DNA of 64,000 bases from Azoarcus sp. DD4 (GCF_006496635.1 NZ_CP022958.1:310001-374000), one strand, 5' to 3'. Numbered from the stretch's first letter, positions 50,037 to 58,331 are shown. Made by a program: numbers and translations. Notes: generated from the letters alone by a model not told the origin.

Positions 50037-51282
50037 AGGTTTTCCGTGTCCGTTGTGCGATGACCGAAGCTGGCACTCTGTAATAGCTTGCAGCCTTGCT
50101 CATGTCGAAGTTCAGCAACGTTTCGCCATTACCGAGCGCGACAACCTCTGAAGGCTTCGAGGGCTTCACTCCGAGAGCCTTAACGATTTGACCGGCCACA
50201 GCCCTTCCCAGCAGGGGGGGGACACTGTTCCCGATCTGGCGGAAGCCATGCCACTTGGTCACATGGAAGCGGAACCAATCCGGGTAAGAGTGCAGCCGAG
50301 CAGCTTCACGTACTGTGATCACTCTTGGGTGGTAAGGGTGAATTGGACGCGGAGAAGTAAATGCCCCTCGGGCGCTATCCGTACCGGCTCGAAGCGTGTT
50401 GCAAACCCCTTCCGGATGGAGTTTATGGAAGCGGCTGACAGGCTCTGTCTTACCGTGTTCCGTGTCTATGAAACGCTGCCGGGACAGGTCGGTGTGTTCT
50501 GTCCTCAAACTGGCTGTCAGGACATGAGGGGCGAAGTCGCGGGGGTAGCTGAAGTCCTTGGGGTCATCCTCAAAGCCCCTAAGTTGTTTTGCATACATGC
50601 TCTTTGACTTGAACTCTACCGGGACAGAATCGGAGTGAATCAATGCGCTGAATTCATCGGCATTGGGCAAGTCGTCAATCGCTTCTTTGACCGTTACACG
50701 CCCAGTCGGTGAGGGATATTCCGGCATCGCCTGCCCTTTCCGAGTCCCAATCAAGAACAAACGGCGGCGATCTTGGGGAACACCGAAATCAGCAGCATTC
50801 AGCACTTGGTATGGCAGCAATACATCGTATCCGGCATCGCCAAGGGCTTCGATCAATTCGGACAAGAACTGCTTGTGCTTCCCAAGGGTCAGCCCTCTGA
50901 CGTTCTCGAATACACAGTATTTGGGGTGAAGTTCTTTCACGATCCGTACGTAGTGGAACACCAACTGATTACGTGGGTCGTCCATGACGCGCTTACCGAT
51001 CATAGAGAAACCTTGGCAAGGTGCGCCACCGAACACACAGTCAATGTCTTCATCGCCCAAGCCAGCACGTTTCCTGATCTCGTCTCCGGTCAGATCAACA
51101 ACACTCGAACAGATCACCGCTGAGTCAGGGAAGTTGTACTCGTGGACGGCACAGTGGATCGGGTCGATTTCAACAGCAGCAGCCACGTCGAAGCCTGCTT
51201 GTTCAAACCCAAGCGAAAGGCCACCCGCCCCCGCAAAAAGGTCGATGCCGATGGGTCGCTTATTTCGCTTCGATGAACTCAT
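49999..51282 (-). CDS. DNA (cytosine-5) methyltransferase
   Basis: C5 methylase of 427 aa with all the main motifs in order: motif I IGIDLFAGAGGLSLGFEQAG, motif IV GGAPCQGFS with the catalytic Cys89, motif VI VFENVRGL, motif VIII QDRRRLFLIG, a variable target-recognition region (about residues 210-320) and motifs IX-X RVITVREAARLHSYPDWF and RQIGNSVPPLLGRAVA. It protects host DNA from the neighbouring endonuclease. It overlaps vsr by 23 bp upstream. A C-terminal tail of about 50 residues beyond motif X is extra to the core. Confidence 0.95.
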   Translation of the reverse strand: MSSSKRNKRPIGIDLFAGAGGLSLGFEQAGFDVAAAVEIDPIHCAVHEYNFPDSAVICSSVVDLTGDEIRKRAGLGDEDIDCVFGGAPCQGFSMIGKRVMDDPRNQLVFHYVRIVKELHPKYCVFENVRGLTLGKHKQFLSELIEALGDAGYDVLLPYQVLNAADFGVPQDRRRLFLIGTRKGQAMPEYPSPTGRVTVKEAIDDLPNADEFSALIHSDSVPVEFKSKSMYAKQLRGFEDDPKDFSYPRDFAPHVLTASLRTEHTDLSRQRFIDTEHGKTEPVSRFHKLHPEGVCNTLRAGTDSARGAFTSPRPIHPYHPRVITVREAARLHSYPDWFRFHVTKWHGFRQIGNSVPPLLGRAVAGQIVKALGVKPSKPSEVVALGNGETLLNFDMSKAASYYRVPASVIAQRTRKTYGKEDGEAASAQ

Positions 51283-51673
51283 GGAGCCTTGTCTTCAACG
51301 TCTCTATGTCTTTCAGTTCGCATTGCCACACAACGAACACCTGCCACCCAGCTTCATTGAGCATCCTCTGGTTCTTGGAGTCACGCTCACGGTTCCGGTC
51401 GATTTTCGCCTTCCAGAAGTCTTCTCTGCTTTTCGGAAGCCGACCATATTTGCACCCTTCGTGACCGTGCCAGAAGCACCCTCTAACATCAATGATCTTC
51501 TTCCTACCGATCATTACGATGTCAGGTTTTCCCGGTAGCTCCTTGCAGTGCAATCGGTATCGAAAGCCCATCCCGTAGATCAGCCTGCGTATCAATAGCT
51601 CAGGCTTGGTGTCCTTGGAATGGACCATCGACATGATCTCGCTCCGCTCTTCTTTGGTGCGAGTGTCAATCAT
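51260..51673 (-). CDS. vsr: Very short patch repair endonuclease (Vsr)
   Basis: Mismatch endonuclease of 137 aa that nicks at T:G mismatches arising by deamination of 5-methylcytosine. The family block is intact: SEIMSMVHSKDTKPELLIRR, the catalytic region GKPDIVMIGRKKIIDVRGCF, the WHGHEGC zinc/catalytic motif and KSREDFWKAKIDRNRERD. The ATG at 51673 was chosen because the family begins at this point; the open frame upstream is unrelated. It is the first gene of the island, co-transcribed with the C5 methylase whose mutagenic by-products it repairs. Confidence 0.95.
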   Translation of the reverse strand: MIDTRTKEERSEIMSMVHSKDTKPELLIRRLIYGMGFRYRLHCKELPGKPDIVMIGRKKIIDVRGCFWHGHEGCKYGRLPKSREDFWKAKIDRNRERDSKNQRMLNEAGWQVFVVWQCELKDIETLKTRLHEFIEAK

Positions 51674-51912
51674 TGTAATATTTTCCCATAGGCTGCATTG
51701 GGCCGGCTCTCGAAAGAGCATTCGCAGTAAGCACACTTCCGCTTCAGGTTCGTTGCTGACGGTAGACCACCGGCAGGCCAATGGTTGCTCGTGGTCGGAC
51801 TCTGCACGTCGTCGTTCGCCGCCTCACCGTCCGCTCAGGCCGAGCTGCCGACATCCAAGGCAATCCAACCCCCCATGCTCCTCCTTCAAACCCATCCACT
51901 TCGTCTGCCGCC
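51674..51912. other. 239-bp intergenic region between vsr and a convergently placed orphan
   Basis: No supported gene. An AT-rich stretch (about 51660-51700) just upstream of vsr is the likely island promoter. Further right the sequence returns to high GC and is Pro/His-codon-like in several frames, without a start and ribosome-binding site. Confidence 0.4.
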
Positions 51913-52491
51913 TCACCCCACCCGAACCCCAAACCCGCTCCCCTCCTTCGTGGACGCATCCACCCAGCCGAAGCTCAACCCTTCCTGACCCTCCAGCAGC
52001 TTGCCGATGGTGAACTTGGTATTGCTTCCTTTGAAGTGGTCCGCCCCGTTCAGCATGATCACGCCCTTCGGTGGCGTGTCGCCAAGTCCGAGGAGGGTGT
52101 TGACGGCCGTCTGGTTGCGTTTCTTCATGCCGTTCGCGCGGACTGCGTATTCGGCGGAATAGACGCACATGTCGTCGGCGCAGGTCACCTGCACGCCGCG
52201 TTTCTGCGCCTGATAGATGACGATGGACAGGGGGAGCACGCCCTCCGTCTGCCAGCTCACGCCGTCGAGCGCCCGCGCCATTTCGCTGTCGATCGCGCCG
52301 GCATCGGTGGTGATGCCATCCACCCTGTACTGCTGGTCGGCGGCGCTTTCGATCAGCAGGTGGCGCGCGCCCTCGCACTGGAGGAGCGTGAGCACGAGCA
52401 TCCGGCCCCAGTGGTTGTCGTGATGCTCGCCGATGCCCACCACGCCCCTGGCCATCTGCAGCGGGGCTTCCTGAAACGTGATCTTGCTCAT
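51913..52491 (-). CDS. TIKI/ChaN-like domain protein, unknown function
   Basis: Soluble protein of 192 aa, no signal peptide. The ATG at 52491 follows GGAGGAG. Motifs recall the EreA/ChaN/TraB (TIKI) superfamily: VVGIGEHHDNHWGR (GExH), HLLIESAAD (conserved Glu), VTCADDMCVYS and a late NGADHFKG (GxxH). Members are metal-dependent hydrolases or haem-binding proteins, and the fold occurs in toxin effectors. The similarity is only motif-level by eye. It stands alone between the restriction island and the stator operon, divergent from the latter. Confidence 0.5.
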   Translation of the reverse strand: MSKITFQEAPLQMARGVVGIGEHHDNHWGRMLVLTLLQCEGARHLLIESAADQQYRVDGITTDAGAIDSEMARALDGVSWQTEGVLPLSIVIYQAQKRGVQVTCADDMCVYSAEYAVRANGMKKRNQTAVNTLLGLGDTPPKGVIMLNGADHFKGSNTKFTIGKLLEGQEGLSFGWVDASTKEGSGFGVRVG

Positions 52492-52752
52492 GGCTCCTCC
52501 GGTCGTCGGACGGCTGTCTGTAAATGTCCTCAGCATAGGAAGTGGCCGCCGTCGAATCAACGTAATCGGCTTGGGGCGGGCGTACCGGCCTGTTACCCGT
52601 TCACGACGCTTCGGACATCGAATCCGGTGGCGGTCGGGAAGCCACTTCGGCCACCTGCGGGCCATCGCCGGGACGACGTTCGGCAGCGCTGACCTGCCTG
52701 CCGCTTTGTAGTAGCCTTGCCCCTTTTTCGCCGTTCGGGCGTCGGTTTTGCT

Positions 52753-53529
52753 ATGGCGCAAGGGCTGCCGCGTACGCGTTTCAACACCGCCAGGCTGGTT
52801 CGTGTGCTTGCCGACCTTGCCGTGGCGGATGCTGCTGATTCAAAACAGTCTTTTGCCGACAGGCTGGGCCAGTGGCTGGGTTTCAACGATGCCTTGGCGC
52901 TGTTTTCCGCGCTCAATCCGGGCCCGGTTGCGGGGGGCGAGCCGCAGTCGGCGTCGTCTGCGGCGGCAGCGGGTTCGGCGGTGCAGGCTTACGCTCGCAT
53001 GCGCACCGCACTGGCGGAGTCCATTGTCGCGGACGGCGTGTTCCGGCCGGGCAAGGCGCGCATCGAGCTGCCCACGCCGCTGGCCAACATGTCGCTGGAA
53101 GAGGCGGCCGATTTCGCGCCTTACCATCGCTACTACCTCGCCCACCAGCGCGACATGAATGCGAGCATCGGCCCGCTGCGCGCCACCGTGCGGGCGACGC
53201 TGGCGCAGCGGTCCGCCGAACTCAAGCGCCTGGCGGCGCTGGATGCGGTGATGGATCAGGCGCTGGCGGCGCGCGAGCGCGCGCTGCTGGCGACGGTGCC
53301 GGGCTTGCTGGCGAAGCGTTTCGAGCAGCTGTTCGCGGCGCACCAGGCCGCATTGGCCGAAACGCAGGCAGCGGACGATACGCAGCGCTGGATGCAGCCC
53401 GGCGGCTGGCTGGCGGTGTTCTGCCGCGACATGCAGGCGGTGCTGCTGGCCGAGCTGGAATTGCGCCTGCAGCCGGTGGCGGGGCTGGTCGAGGCGCTCG
53501 AACACGAGTCCGCGGCGCCGCGGCCCTGA
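52753..53529 (+). CDS. DUF3348-family protein, first gene of a stator-like operon
   Basis: Soluble, helical protein of 258 aa, no transmembrane segment. It begins GLPRTRFNTARLVRVLADLA and carries a conserved-looking FAPYHRYYLAHQRDMNASIG block (about residues 127-146) followed by long Ala/Leu/Arg helices that are likely coiled coil. DUF3348 genes are found with DUF802, OmpA/MotB-like and DUF2894 genes in betaproteobacteria; here the four are in that order with short gaps. Function unknown; a cytoplasmic partner of the membrane motor is a reasonable inference. Confidence 0.78.
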   Translation: MAQGLPRTRFNTARLVRVLADLAVADAADSKQSFADRLGQWLGFNDALALFSALNPGPVAGGEPQSASSAAAAGSAVQAYARMRTALAESIVADGVFRPGKARIELPTPLANMSLEEAADFAPYHRYYLAHQRDMNASIGPLRATVRATLAQRSAELKRLAALDAVMDQALAARERALLATVPGLLAKRFEQLFAAHQAALAETQAADDTQRWMQPGGWLAVFCRDMQAVLLAELELRLQPVAGLVEALEHESAAPRP

Positions 53530-53600
53530 GCGGCCCCCCGAGTAGCAGGAAGCGCCCGCTTCAAACGGCGGTGCGCTTCACAACGAGGTAATGAGCAGCA

Positions 53601-56096
53601 ATGAACAGAATCATCTGCGTGGCGGCCTTTGTCGTAGGCCTGGTTGTCGTTTCCTGGGTCGGTGCCGGATACATCGGCGCCAGCCCGCTGGCCCTGACCA
53701 TGACGGCCCTCATCGGCGCCGTCTATCTGGCGGGCGCGCTGGAACTGCAGCGCTTCCACCGCGCTACCGCCGCGCTGGCGCAGGCCTTGGCGGCGATTCC
53801 GGCCGACCTCGCGCATCCGGGCGAATGGCTCGCGAAGCTGCCGCCTTCCCTGCAGAACCCGGTGCGGCTGCGCATCGAAGGCGAGCGCGTCGGCCTGCCC
53901 GGCCCGGCGATGACGCCCTACCTGGTGGGGCTGCTGGTGCTGCTGGGGATGCTGGGCACCTTCCTCGGCATGGTGGTCACGCTCAAGGGCGCGGTGCTCG
54001 CGCTGGAGAGCACCACCGACCTGCAGACCATACGCGCCGCGCTCGCCGCGCCGGTCAAGGGCCTGGGCGTGGCCTTCGGCACCTCGGTGGCCGGCGTGGC
54101 GGCATCCGCCATGCTGGGGCTTATCTCGGCGCTGTGCCGGCGGGCGCGGCTGCAGACGGCGCAGCTGCTGGACGACAAGATCGCCACCGCACTGCGCGGC
54201 TTCTCGCTCGCGCACCAGCGCCAGCAGACCTTCAAGGCGGTGCAGGCGCAGTCCGAGGTGCTGCCGCAGCTGGTCGACAAGTTGCAGGCGATGATGGCGC
54301 AGATGGAGCGCAGCAGCAGCCAGGCCAACGATCGCCTGCTGGCCGAGCAGGAACGCTTCTACCGCGAGGCCAAGGGGATGTACGCCGAACTGGCGGCCTC
54401 GGTCGACAGCTCGCTCAAGGACAGCCTGACGGCCAGCGCCCGGCTGGCCGGCGCAACCATACAGCCGGTGGTCGAGGCCACGATGGCCGGCATCGCCCGC
54501 GAAACCACCGCCCTGCAGGCACGCGTGGCCGACAGCGTGCAGACCCAGCTCGACGGCCTGGCCGAACGCTTCGACGGCACCGTCACCACGGTGACGCAGG
54601 GCTGGACGGCGGCGCTGGCCGAACACCAGCGCAGCAGCGCCGCGCTCAACGACGGCCTGCAGACTTCGCTTGCCGCCTTTGCCGCTACCTTCGAGCAGCG
54701 TTCGGCGGCGCTGCTGGCCTCGGTGGAAGGCAGCCATGCCGGCCTGCGCGCCACGCTGGCAGCCACGACCGGCGAACTGGCGCAGGAAACCGGCGCGCTG
54801 CACGCCCGGCTGGCGAATACCGTCGAAGCCCAGCTCGACGGCATCGCCACCCGCTTCGACAACACCGTGACCACCGTGGCGGATACCTGGACGACCGCGC
54901 TGGCGCGACACGAGCGCAGCAGCGAAGCGGTGAGCGGCAAGCTGGAGGGTTCGCTGCAGGCCTTCGTCGATACCTTCGAGCAGCGTTCGGCCGCCCTGTT
55001 GGCTTCGGTGGAAGGCAGCCACGCCGGCCTGCGCGCCGAACTGGCGGCGGCAACCCGCGGTCTGGCGCAGGAAACCGGCGCGCTGCACGCCAGGCTGGGC
55101 GAGACGGTCGAAACCCAGCTCGACGGCCTGGCCGAACGCTTCGGCACGGCGGTGAGCACCGTGGCCGACCACTGGACGACGGCCCTGGCCCGCCACGAGC
55201 GCAGCAGCGAGGCGCTGAGCGGCCAGCTGCACAGCGCGCTGCAGGCCTTCGCCGACACCTTCGCGCAGCGCTCGGCGGCATTGCTCGCCACCGTGGGCGA
55301 TAGCGTCGCCGCCCTGCAGGCCGAGCTGGCGGCGCGCGACACGGCGCGGCTGGCGGCGCAGACCGAGGCGCTGGAGAACATGGTGGCGACGCTGCAGCAG
55401 GAATGGCAGCAGGCCGGCGCACACACCTTGGCCCAGCAGGCGCAGATCTGCCAGACCTTGGGCGACACCGCGCGCGACATCGCCGCCGAAGCCCGAACCC
55501 AGGCCAGCGGCACCATCGCCGAGGTCACCCGGCTGATGCAGACCGCGGCGGAAGCGCCCAAGGCCGCGGCCGACGTCATCGGCGAGCTGCGCAAGGAACT
55601 CTCCGCCAGCATCGCGCGCGACAACGACATGCTGGTCGAGCGCAGCCGCATCATGGAAACGCTGGCGGCGCTGCTCGATGCGATCAACCACGCCTCCACC
55701 GAGCAGCGCGGCGCGATCGACGCGCTGGTGGCGTCCTCCGCCGCCGCGCTGGAACACGCCGGCAGCCGCTTCACCGACAGCATCGAGGCCGAATCGAGCA
55801 GGATGACCGAGCTTGCCGGCCAGATCAGCGGCGGCGCGGCCGAGGTGGCGAGCCTGGGCGAAGCCTTCGGCGCGGCGGTGCAGCTTTTCAGCGACTCCAA
55901 CGACAAGCTGATGACGACGCTGCAGCGCATCGAAGGCTCGCTCGACAAATCGATGGCGCGCAGTGACGAGCAGCTCGCCTACTACGTGGCGCAGGCGCGC
56001 GAGATCATCGACCTGTCCATCATGTCGCAGAAGCAGATCGTCGAAGACCTGCAGCGGATGTCCGGTAAGCAGGCAACGCTGGCCGGCGGGGTGTGA
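53601..56096 (+). CDS. DUF802 protein: MotA/ExbB-like channel with long repeat-bearing tail
   Basis: Membrane protein of 831 aa. Four N-terminal hydrophobic segments lie at about residues 4-24, 33-49, 108-132 and 152-176. The last two contain MotA/TolQ/ExbB-type sequence (LLGMLGTFLGMVVTLKGAVL and PVKGLGVAFGTSVAGVAASA). The remaining 640 residues are a soluble Ala/Gln/Glu-rich, coiled-coil-like tail with three tandem 95-residue repeats (residues 311-595). This layout, a proton-channel-type helix bundle plus a very long tail beside a MotB-like gene, parallels ZorA of Zorya. The GTGA/ATG junction couples it to the OmpA gene. Confidence 0.83.
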   Translation: MNRIICVAAFVVGLVVVSWVGAGYIGASPLALTMTALIGAVYLAGALELQRFHRATAALAQALAAIPADLAHPGEWLAKLPPSLQNPVRLRIEGERVGLPGPAMTPYLVGLLVLLGMLGTFLGMVVTLKGAVLALESTTDLQTIRAALAAPVKGLGVAFGTSVAGVAASAMLGLISALCRRARLQTAQLLDDKIATALRGFSLAHQRQQTFKAVQAQSEVLPQLVDKLQAMMAQMERSSSQANDRLLAEQERFYREAKGMYAELAASVDSSLKDSLTASARLAGATIQPVVEATMAGIARETTALQARVADSVQTQLDGLAERFDGTVTTVTQGWTAALAEHQRSSAALNDGLQTSLAAFAATFEQRSAALLASVEGSHAGLRATLAATTGELAQETGALHARLANTVEAQLDGIATRFDNTVTTVADTWTTALARHERSSEAVSGKLEGSLQAFVDTFEQRSAALLASVEGSHAGLRAELAAATRGLAQETGALHARLGETVETQLDGLAERFGTAVSTVADHWTTALARHERSSEALSGQLHSALQAFADTFAQRSAALLATVGDSVAALQAELAARDTARLAAQTEALENMVATLQQEWQQAGAHTLAQQAQICQTLGDTARDIAAEARTQASGTIAEVTRLMQTAAEAPKAAADVIGELRKELSASIARDNDMLVERSRIMETLAALLDAINHASTEQRGAIDALVASSAAALEHAGSRFTDSIEAESSRMTELAGQISGGAAEVASLGEAFGAAVQLFSDSNDKLMTTLQRIEGSLDKSMARSDEQLAYYVAQAREIIDLSIMSQKQIVEDLQRMSGKQATLAGGV
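54531..55385 (+). repeat. Three tandem 285-bp repeats inside the DUF802 gene
   Basis: Units begin near 54531, 54816 and 55101; the landmark CAGCTCGACGGC recurs at 54546, 54831 and 55116, exactly 285 bp apart. Each encodes 95 residues with TQLDGLAERF-like, HERSSEALSG-like and EQRSAALLASVEGSHAGLRA-like blocks. High similarity of the first two units suggests recent expansion. Confidence 0.9.
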
Positions 56097-56098
56097 GC

Positions 56099-56743
56099 AT
56101 GGACGAGATCGACGCCGGCATCGAGCATTCCGCTCCGGTCTGGGCGGTGTTCGGCGACCTCATGGCCGGTCTGCTGGGTGCCTTCGTGCTGATCCTGGTC
56201 GGCGTGCTGGGCGTGCAGATGGAGCTGACGAGCACGCTGGAGGCCGAGGTGGAAAAGCGCCGCATCGAGGAGCAGCGGCGCGAGGCGCTGGAAAAGGCGC
56301 TGGCGGTGCCGCTGGCCTCGGGCCGGGTGACGTTGAACGACGGCCGCATCGGCATCAGCGGCAGCGTACTGTTCGCGCTCAATTCCGACGAGCTGCAGCC
56401 CGAAGGCCAGCAGTTGCTCAGGAGCCTGGCGCCGCCGCTGGCCGCCTACCTCGCCACCCGCGACGAGATGCTGATGGTGAGCGGCTTCACCGACGACAGG
56501 CCGGTGCGCGACACCAACCGCCAGTTCGCCGACAACCTGGAGCTGTCGGCCCAGCGCGCGCTGACGGTGACGCGGGCGCTGATCGCCGAGGGCCTGCCGT
56601 CCTCGTCCATCTTCGCCGCGGCCTTCGGCCAGGAGCAGCCGGCGGCGTCCAACTCGGACGCCGACGGCCGCTCGCGCAACCGGCGGGTGGAAATGGCGCC
56701 GGTGCCGAAGTCGGGCAAGGGCGGCGCGGCGGCAAATGGCTGA
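56099..56743 (+). CDS. MotB/OmpA-like protein of the stator operon
   Basis: Single-pass inner-membrane protein of 214 aa. One helix (VFGDLMAGLLGAFVLILVGV) contains Asp20 at the place of the MotB proton-carrying Asp. A coiled linker (EAEVEKRRIEEQRREALEKA) and a peptidoglycan-binding OmpA domain follow (LFALNSDELQPEGQQLLRSL, VSGFTDDRPV, LSAQRALTVTRALI, SDADGRSRNRRVEM). ATG 56099 is chosen for spacing from GGCGGGG; a GTG at 56093 overlaps the previous stop. With the DUF802 protein it should form an ion-driven stator anchored to the wall. Confidence 0.86.
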   Translation: MDEIDAGIEHSAPVWAVFGDLMAGLLGAFVLILVGVLGVQMELTSTLEAEVEKRRIEEQRREALEKALAVPLASGRVTLNDGRIGISGSVLFALNSDELQPEGQQLLRSLAPPLAAYLATRDEMLMVSGFTDDRPVRDTNRQFADNLELSAQRALTVTRALIAEGLPSSSIFAAAFGQEQPAASNSDADGRSRNRRVEMAPVPKSGKGGAAANG

Positions 56744-57494
56744 GTCCGCGCTGCCGCGGGACGACGCCCCCGGCGCGTCGATCGAGGCCTTGCGGGCGCG
56801 CGGCGCGGCGCGCTTCGACCCGGCCGGCTTCCGCTTTCTGGAGGCGATGGCGCACCGCACGGAATCCCGCGGCGATGCCGCCGCCGGGCGGCTGGCGCAG
56901 CGGCTGGCCGAGGCGGTGGCCGCGTTCGGCGAGCGCTTCGACCGTGCCCGCGATCAGGCCGATCGGGTGCTGGCGGACGCGACAGCGCGCTTTCCCGATG
57001 CGGCCGATGCGCTGCAGCAGTGCCACGCGGCCGGTGATTTCGGCGGAATGCGGCGCCTTGTCGCCCGGCTGGCGGCGTGCGAGGGCAATGCGCCGCTGAC
57101 CGGGCTGCTCGACCACATCCGGGCGCACACGACAGTGGCGCCGGCGGGCGGGGCGGCCGATGCCGCGGCGGCTTCGGCGGCCACCCGGACCGAGCTGAAG
57201 TCCATGCGCTACTTCCGCAGCACCTGGTCGAAGCTCAGCGTCGAACGGCAGATGACCGAGGCCTACGCCCAGGCACCGGAAAACGCCGGCCCGCTCAATT
57301 CCCACTTCCTGGTGCTGCGGGCGCTCACCCAGATGCGCGACACCGCGCCGGGCTACCTCGAACAGTTCCTGTCCTACGTCGATGCGCTGCTGTGGCTGGA
57401 TCAAGTGGACAGCAGCCGTGGCCCGGCACAGAAGACGGCCGCGCGCGACAAGAAGCGCAAGCCCGGCCGGGGCGGCGCGTCGACTGCTGCCTAG
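56736..57494 (+). CDS. DUF2894-family protein, last gene of the stator-like operon
   Basis: Soluble protein of 252 aa overlapping the MotB-like gene by 8 bp. It is mostly Ala/Arg-rich helices, with a more conserved-looking segment TRTELKSMRYFRSTWSKLSV, QMTEAYAQAPENAGPLNSHF (about residues 150-190) and YLEQFLSYVDALLWLDQ, ending in a basic tail (ARDKKRKPGRGG). No known domain beyond DUF2894. The strict linkage to DUF802/OmpA genes suggests a cytoplasmic part of the same machine. The gene ends just before a pair of direct repeats. Confidence 0.78.
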   Translation: MAESALPRDDAPGASIEALRARGAARFDPAGFRFLEAMAHRTESRGDAAAGRLAQRLAEAVAAFGERFDRARDQADRVLADATARFPDAADALQQCHAAGDFGGMRRLVARLAACEGNAPLTGLLDHIRAHTTVAPAGGAADAAAASAATRTELKSMRYFRSTWSKLSVERQMTEAYAQAPENAGPLNSHFLVLRALTQMRDTAPGYLEQFLSYVDALLWLDQVDSSRGPAQKTAARDKKRKPGRGGASTAA

Positions 57495-57495
57495 T

Positions 57496-57653
57496 GCAGC
57501 GGAGCGGAGGCCACGGGTTGGCCTGTCTGATCCCTTCCCTTCAAGGGGGTGAGACAGGGGTTTCGGTAAGCATCGCTTGCCGCCTGTCGAACGACGCAGC
57601 GCAGCGGAGGCTCCCGGGTTGGCCCGTTTGCTCCCTCCCCTTCAAGGGGAGGG
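57496..57653. repeat. Two ~55-bp direct repeats with a 21-bp dyad, between convergent operons
   Basis: Related copies at 57496-57549 and 57596-57650 both run GCAGCG-AGCGGAGGC...GGGTTGGCC...CCCTTCAAGGGG. In the second copy a perfect dyad, CCCTCCCCTT C AAGGGGAGGG (57633-57653), could terminate transcription from either side. The stop codon of the chain-length-factor gene (57642-57644) lies inside it. REP-like; similar CCCCTTCAAGGGG hairpins are common in intergenic DNA of proteobacteria. Confidence 0.75.
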
Positions 57654-58331
57654 TTGGGGTGGGGATGGGGTAGAACTCGGCGCACGCTCGAAACGAAGCG
57701 CCGGCAGATCCGCCGCAGGGGCGAAGCTGAACTCGGCCGTCCCGCCCGCCGCCAGCCAGTCCATCAGCGTGGCCACCGATCCGTCGTGCCGGCCACCGGC
57801 CGTGTCATCCACCCGCGCCCGCGCCGGCAGGCCGGCATCCTGCCGCGCCAGCACCAGCCAGTCGCCGCGGCTCTCGCGTTCGCCGGGTTCGACCTGTCCG
57901 CACAGCACCCGCGCATGGCGGCCGTGGCGCAGCCAGACCATGGCGAGCTGCAGCATCCGCGCCCAGTGCAGGTCGATATCCGCCTGCCAGGGCTGGTAGA
58001 TGGCATTGGCGACGCAGGGAAAGGTCTGCTGCACCGGCACCGCCGCCAGTGCCGGCTGGGTGGCGAGGAAGTCGAAGGGCATGGCCGCTTCGCCGGCAAT
58101 GCAGAGGTCCGTCACCACGCGTGCGGTGGCTTGCCGGATGCCGATGCGCGAACCCCAGATCAGCGCCGTTGGCAGGTCCGGGCCGCCGTCCAGGCATGCA
58201 TGCACGCCGCTGACGACCAGTTCGGTCATCGCCCCGGCGCGGCGCAGCGGCACCGCACAGCGTGTGCGGGCGGTGGCGGCCAGCGTGGCGCTGTCGAAGT
58301 GTTGGTGGTGAACTTCGCAGACGACGATCAT
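57642..58331 (-). CDS. Ketosynthase-like chain-length-factor protein (Ketoacyl-synt_2 type)
   Basis: Protein of 229 aa resembling the N-terminal half of a ketosynthase, as in the short chain-length-factor proteins of aryl-polyene clusters. It contains LVVSGVHACLDGGPDLPTAL, AMPFDFLATQPALAAVP, and AIYQPWQADIDLHWARMLQL, but no active-site Cys motif. It should pair with the full ketosynthase encoded just upstream (ATGA overlap). The last residues (PSSTPSPPQPSP) come from a read-through into the REP-like repeat, so the C-terminus is probably dispensable. Confidence 0.78.
   Translation of the reverse strand: MIVVCEVHHQHFDSATLAATARTRCAVPLRRAGAMTELVVSGVHACLDGGPDLPTALIWGSRIGIRQATARVVTDLCIAGEAAMPFDFLATQPALAAVPVQQTFPCVANAIYQPWQADIDLHWARMLQLAMVWLRHGRHARVLCGQVEPGERESRGDWLVLARQDAGLPARARVDDTAGGRHDGSVATLMDWLAAGGTAEFSFAPAADLPALRFERAPSSTPSPPQPSP

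Noticed and set aside
48484..51700. Integrative element with attachment sites around the restriction genes
   Set aside because: No integrase, tRNA or direct-repeat pair flanks the lower-GC genes; only composition suggests transfer.
51785..51988. 67-codon plus-strand frame with a signal-peptide-like start
   Set aside because: It overlaps the 3' end of the TIKI/ChaN-like gene, is Pro/Leu/Thr-rich after the first 20 residues, and has no ribosome-binding site.
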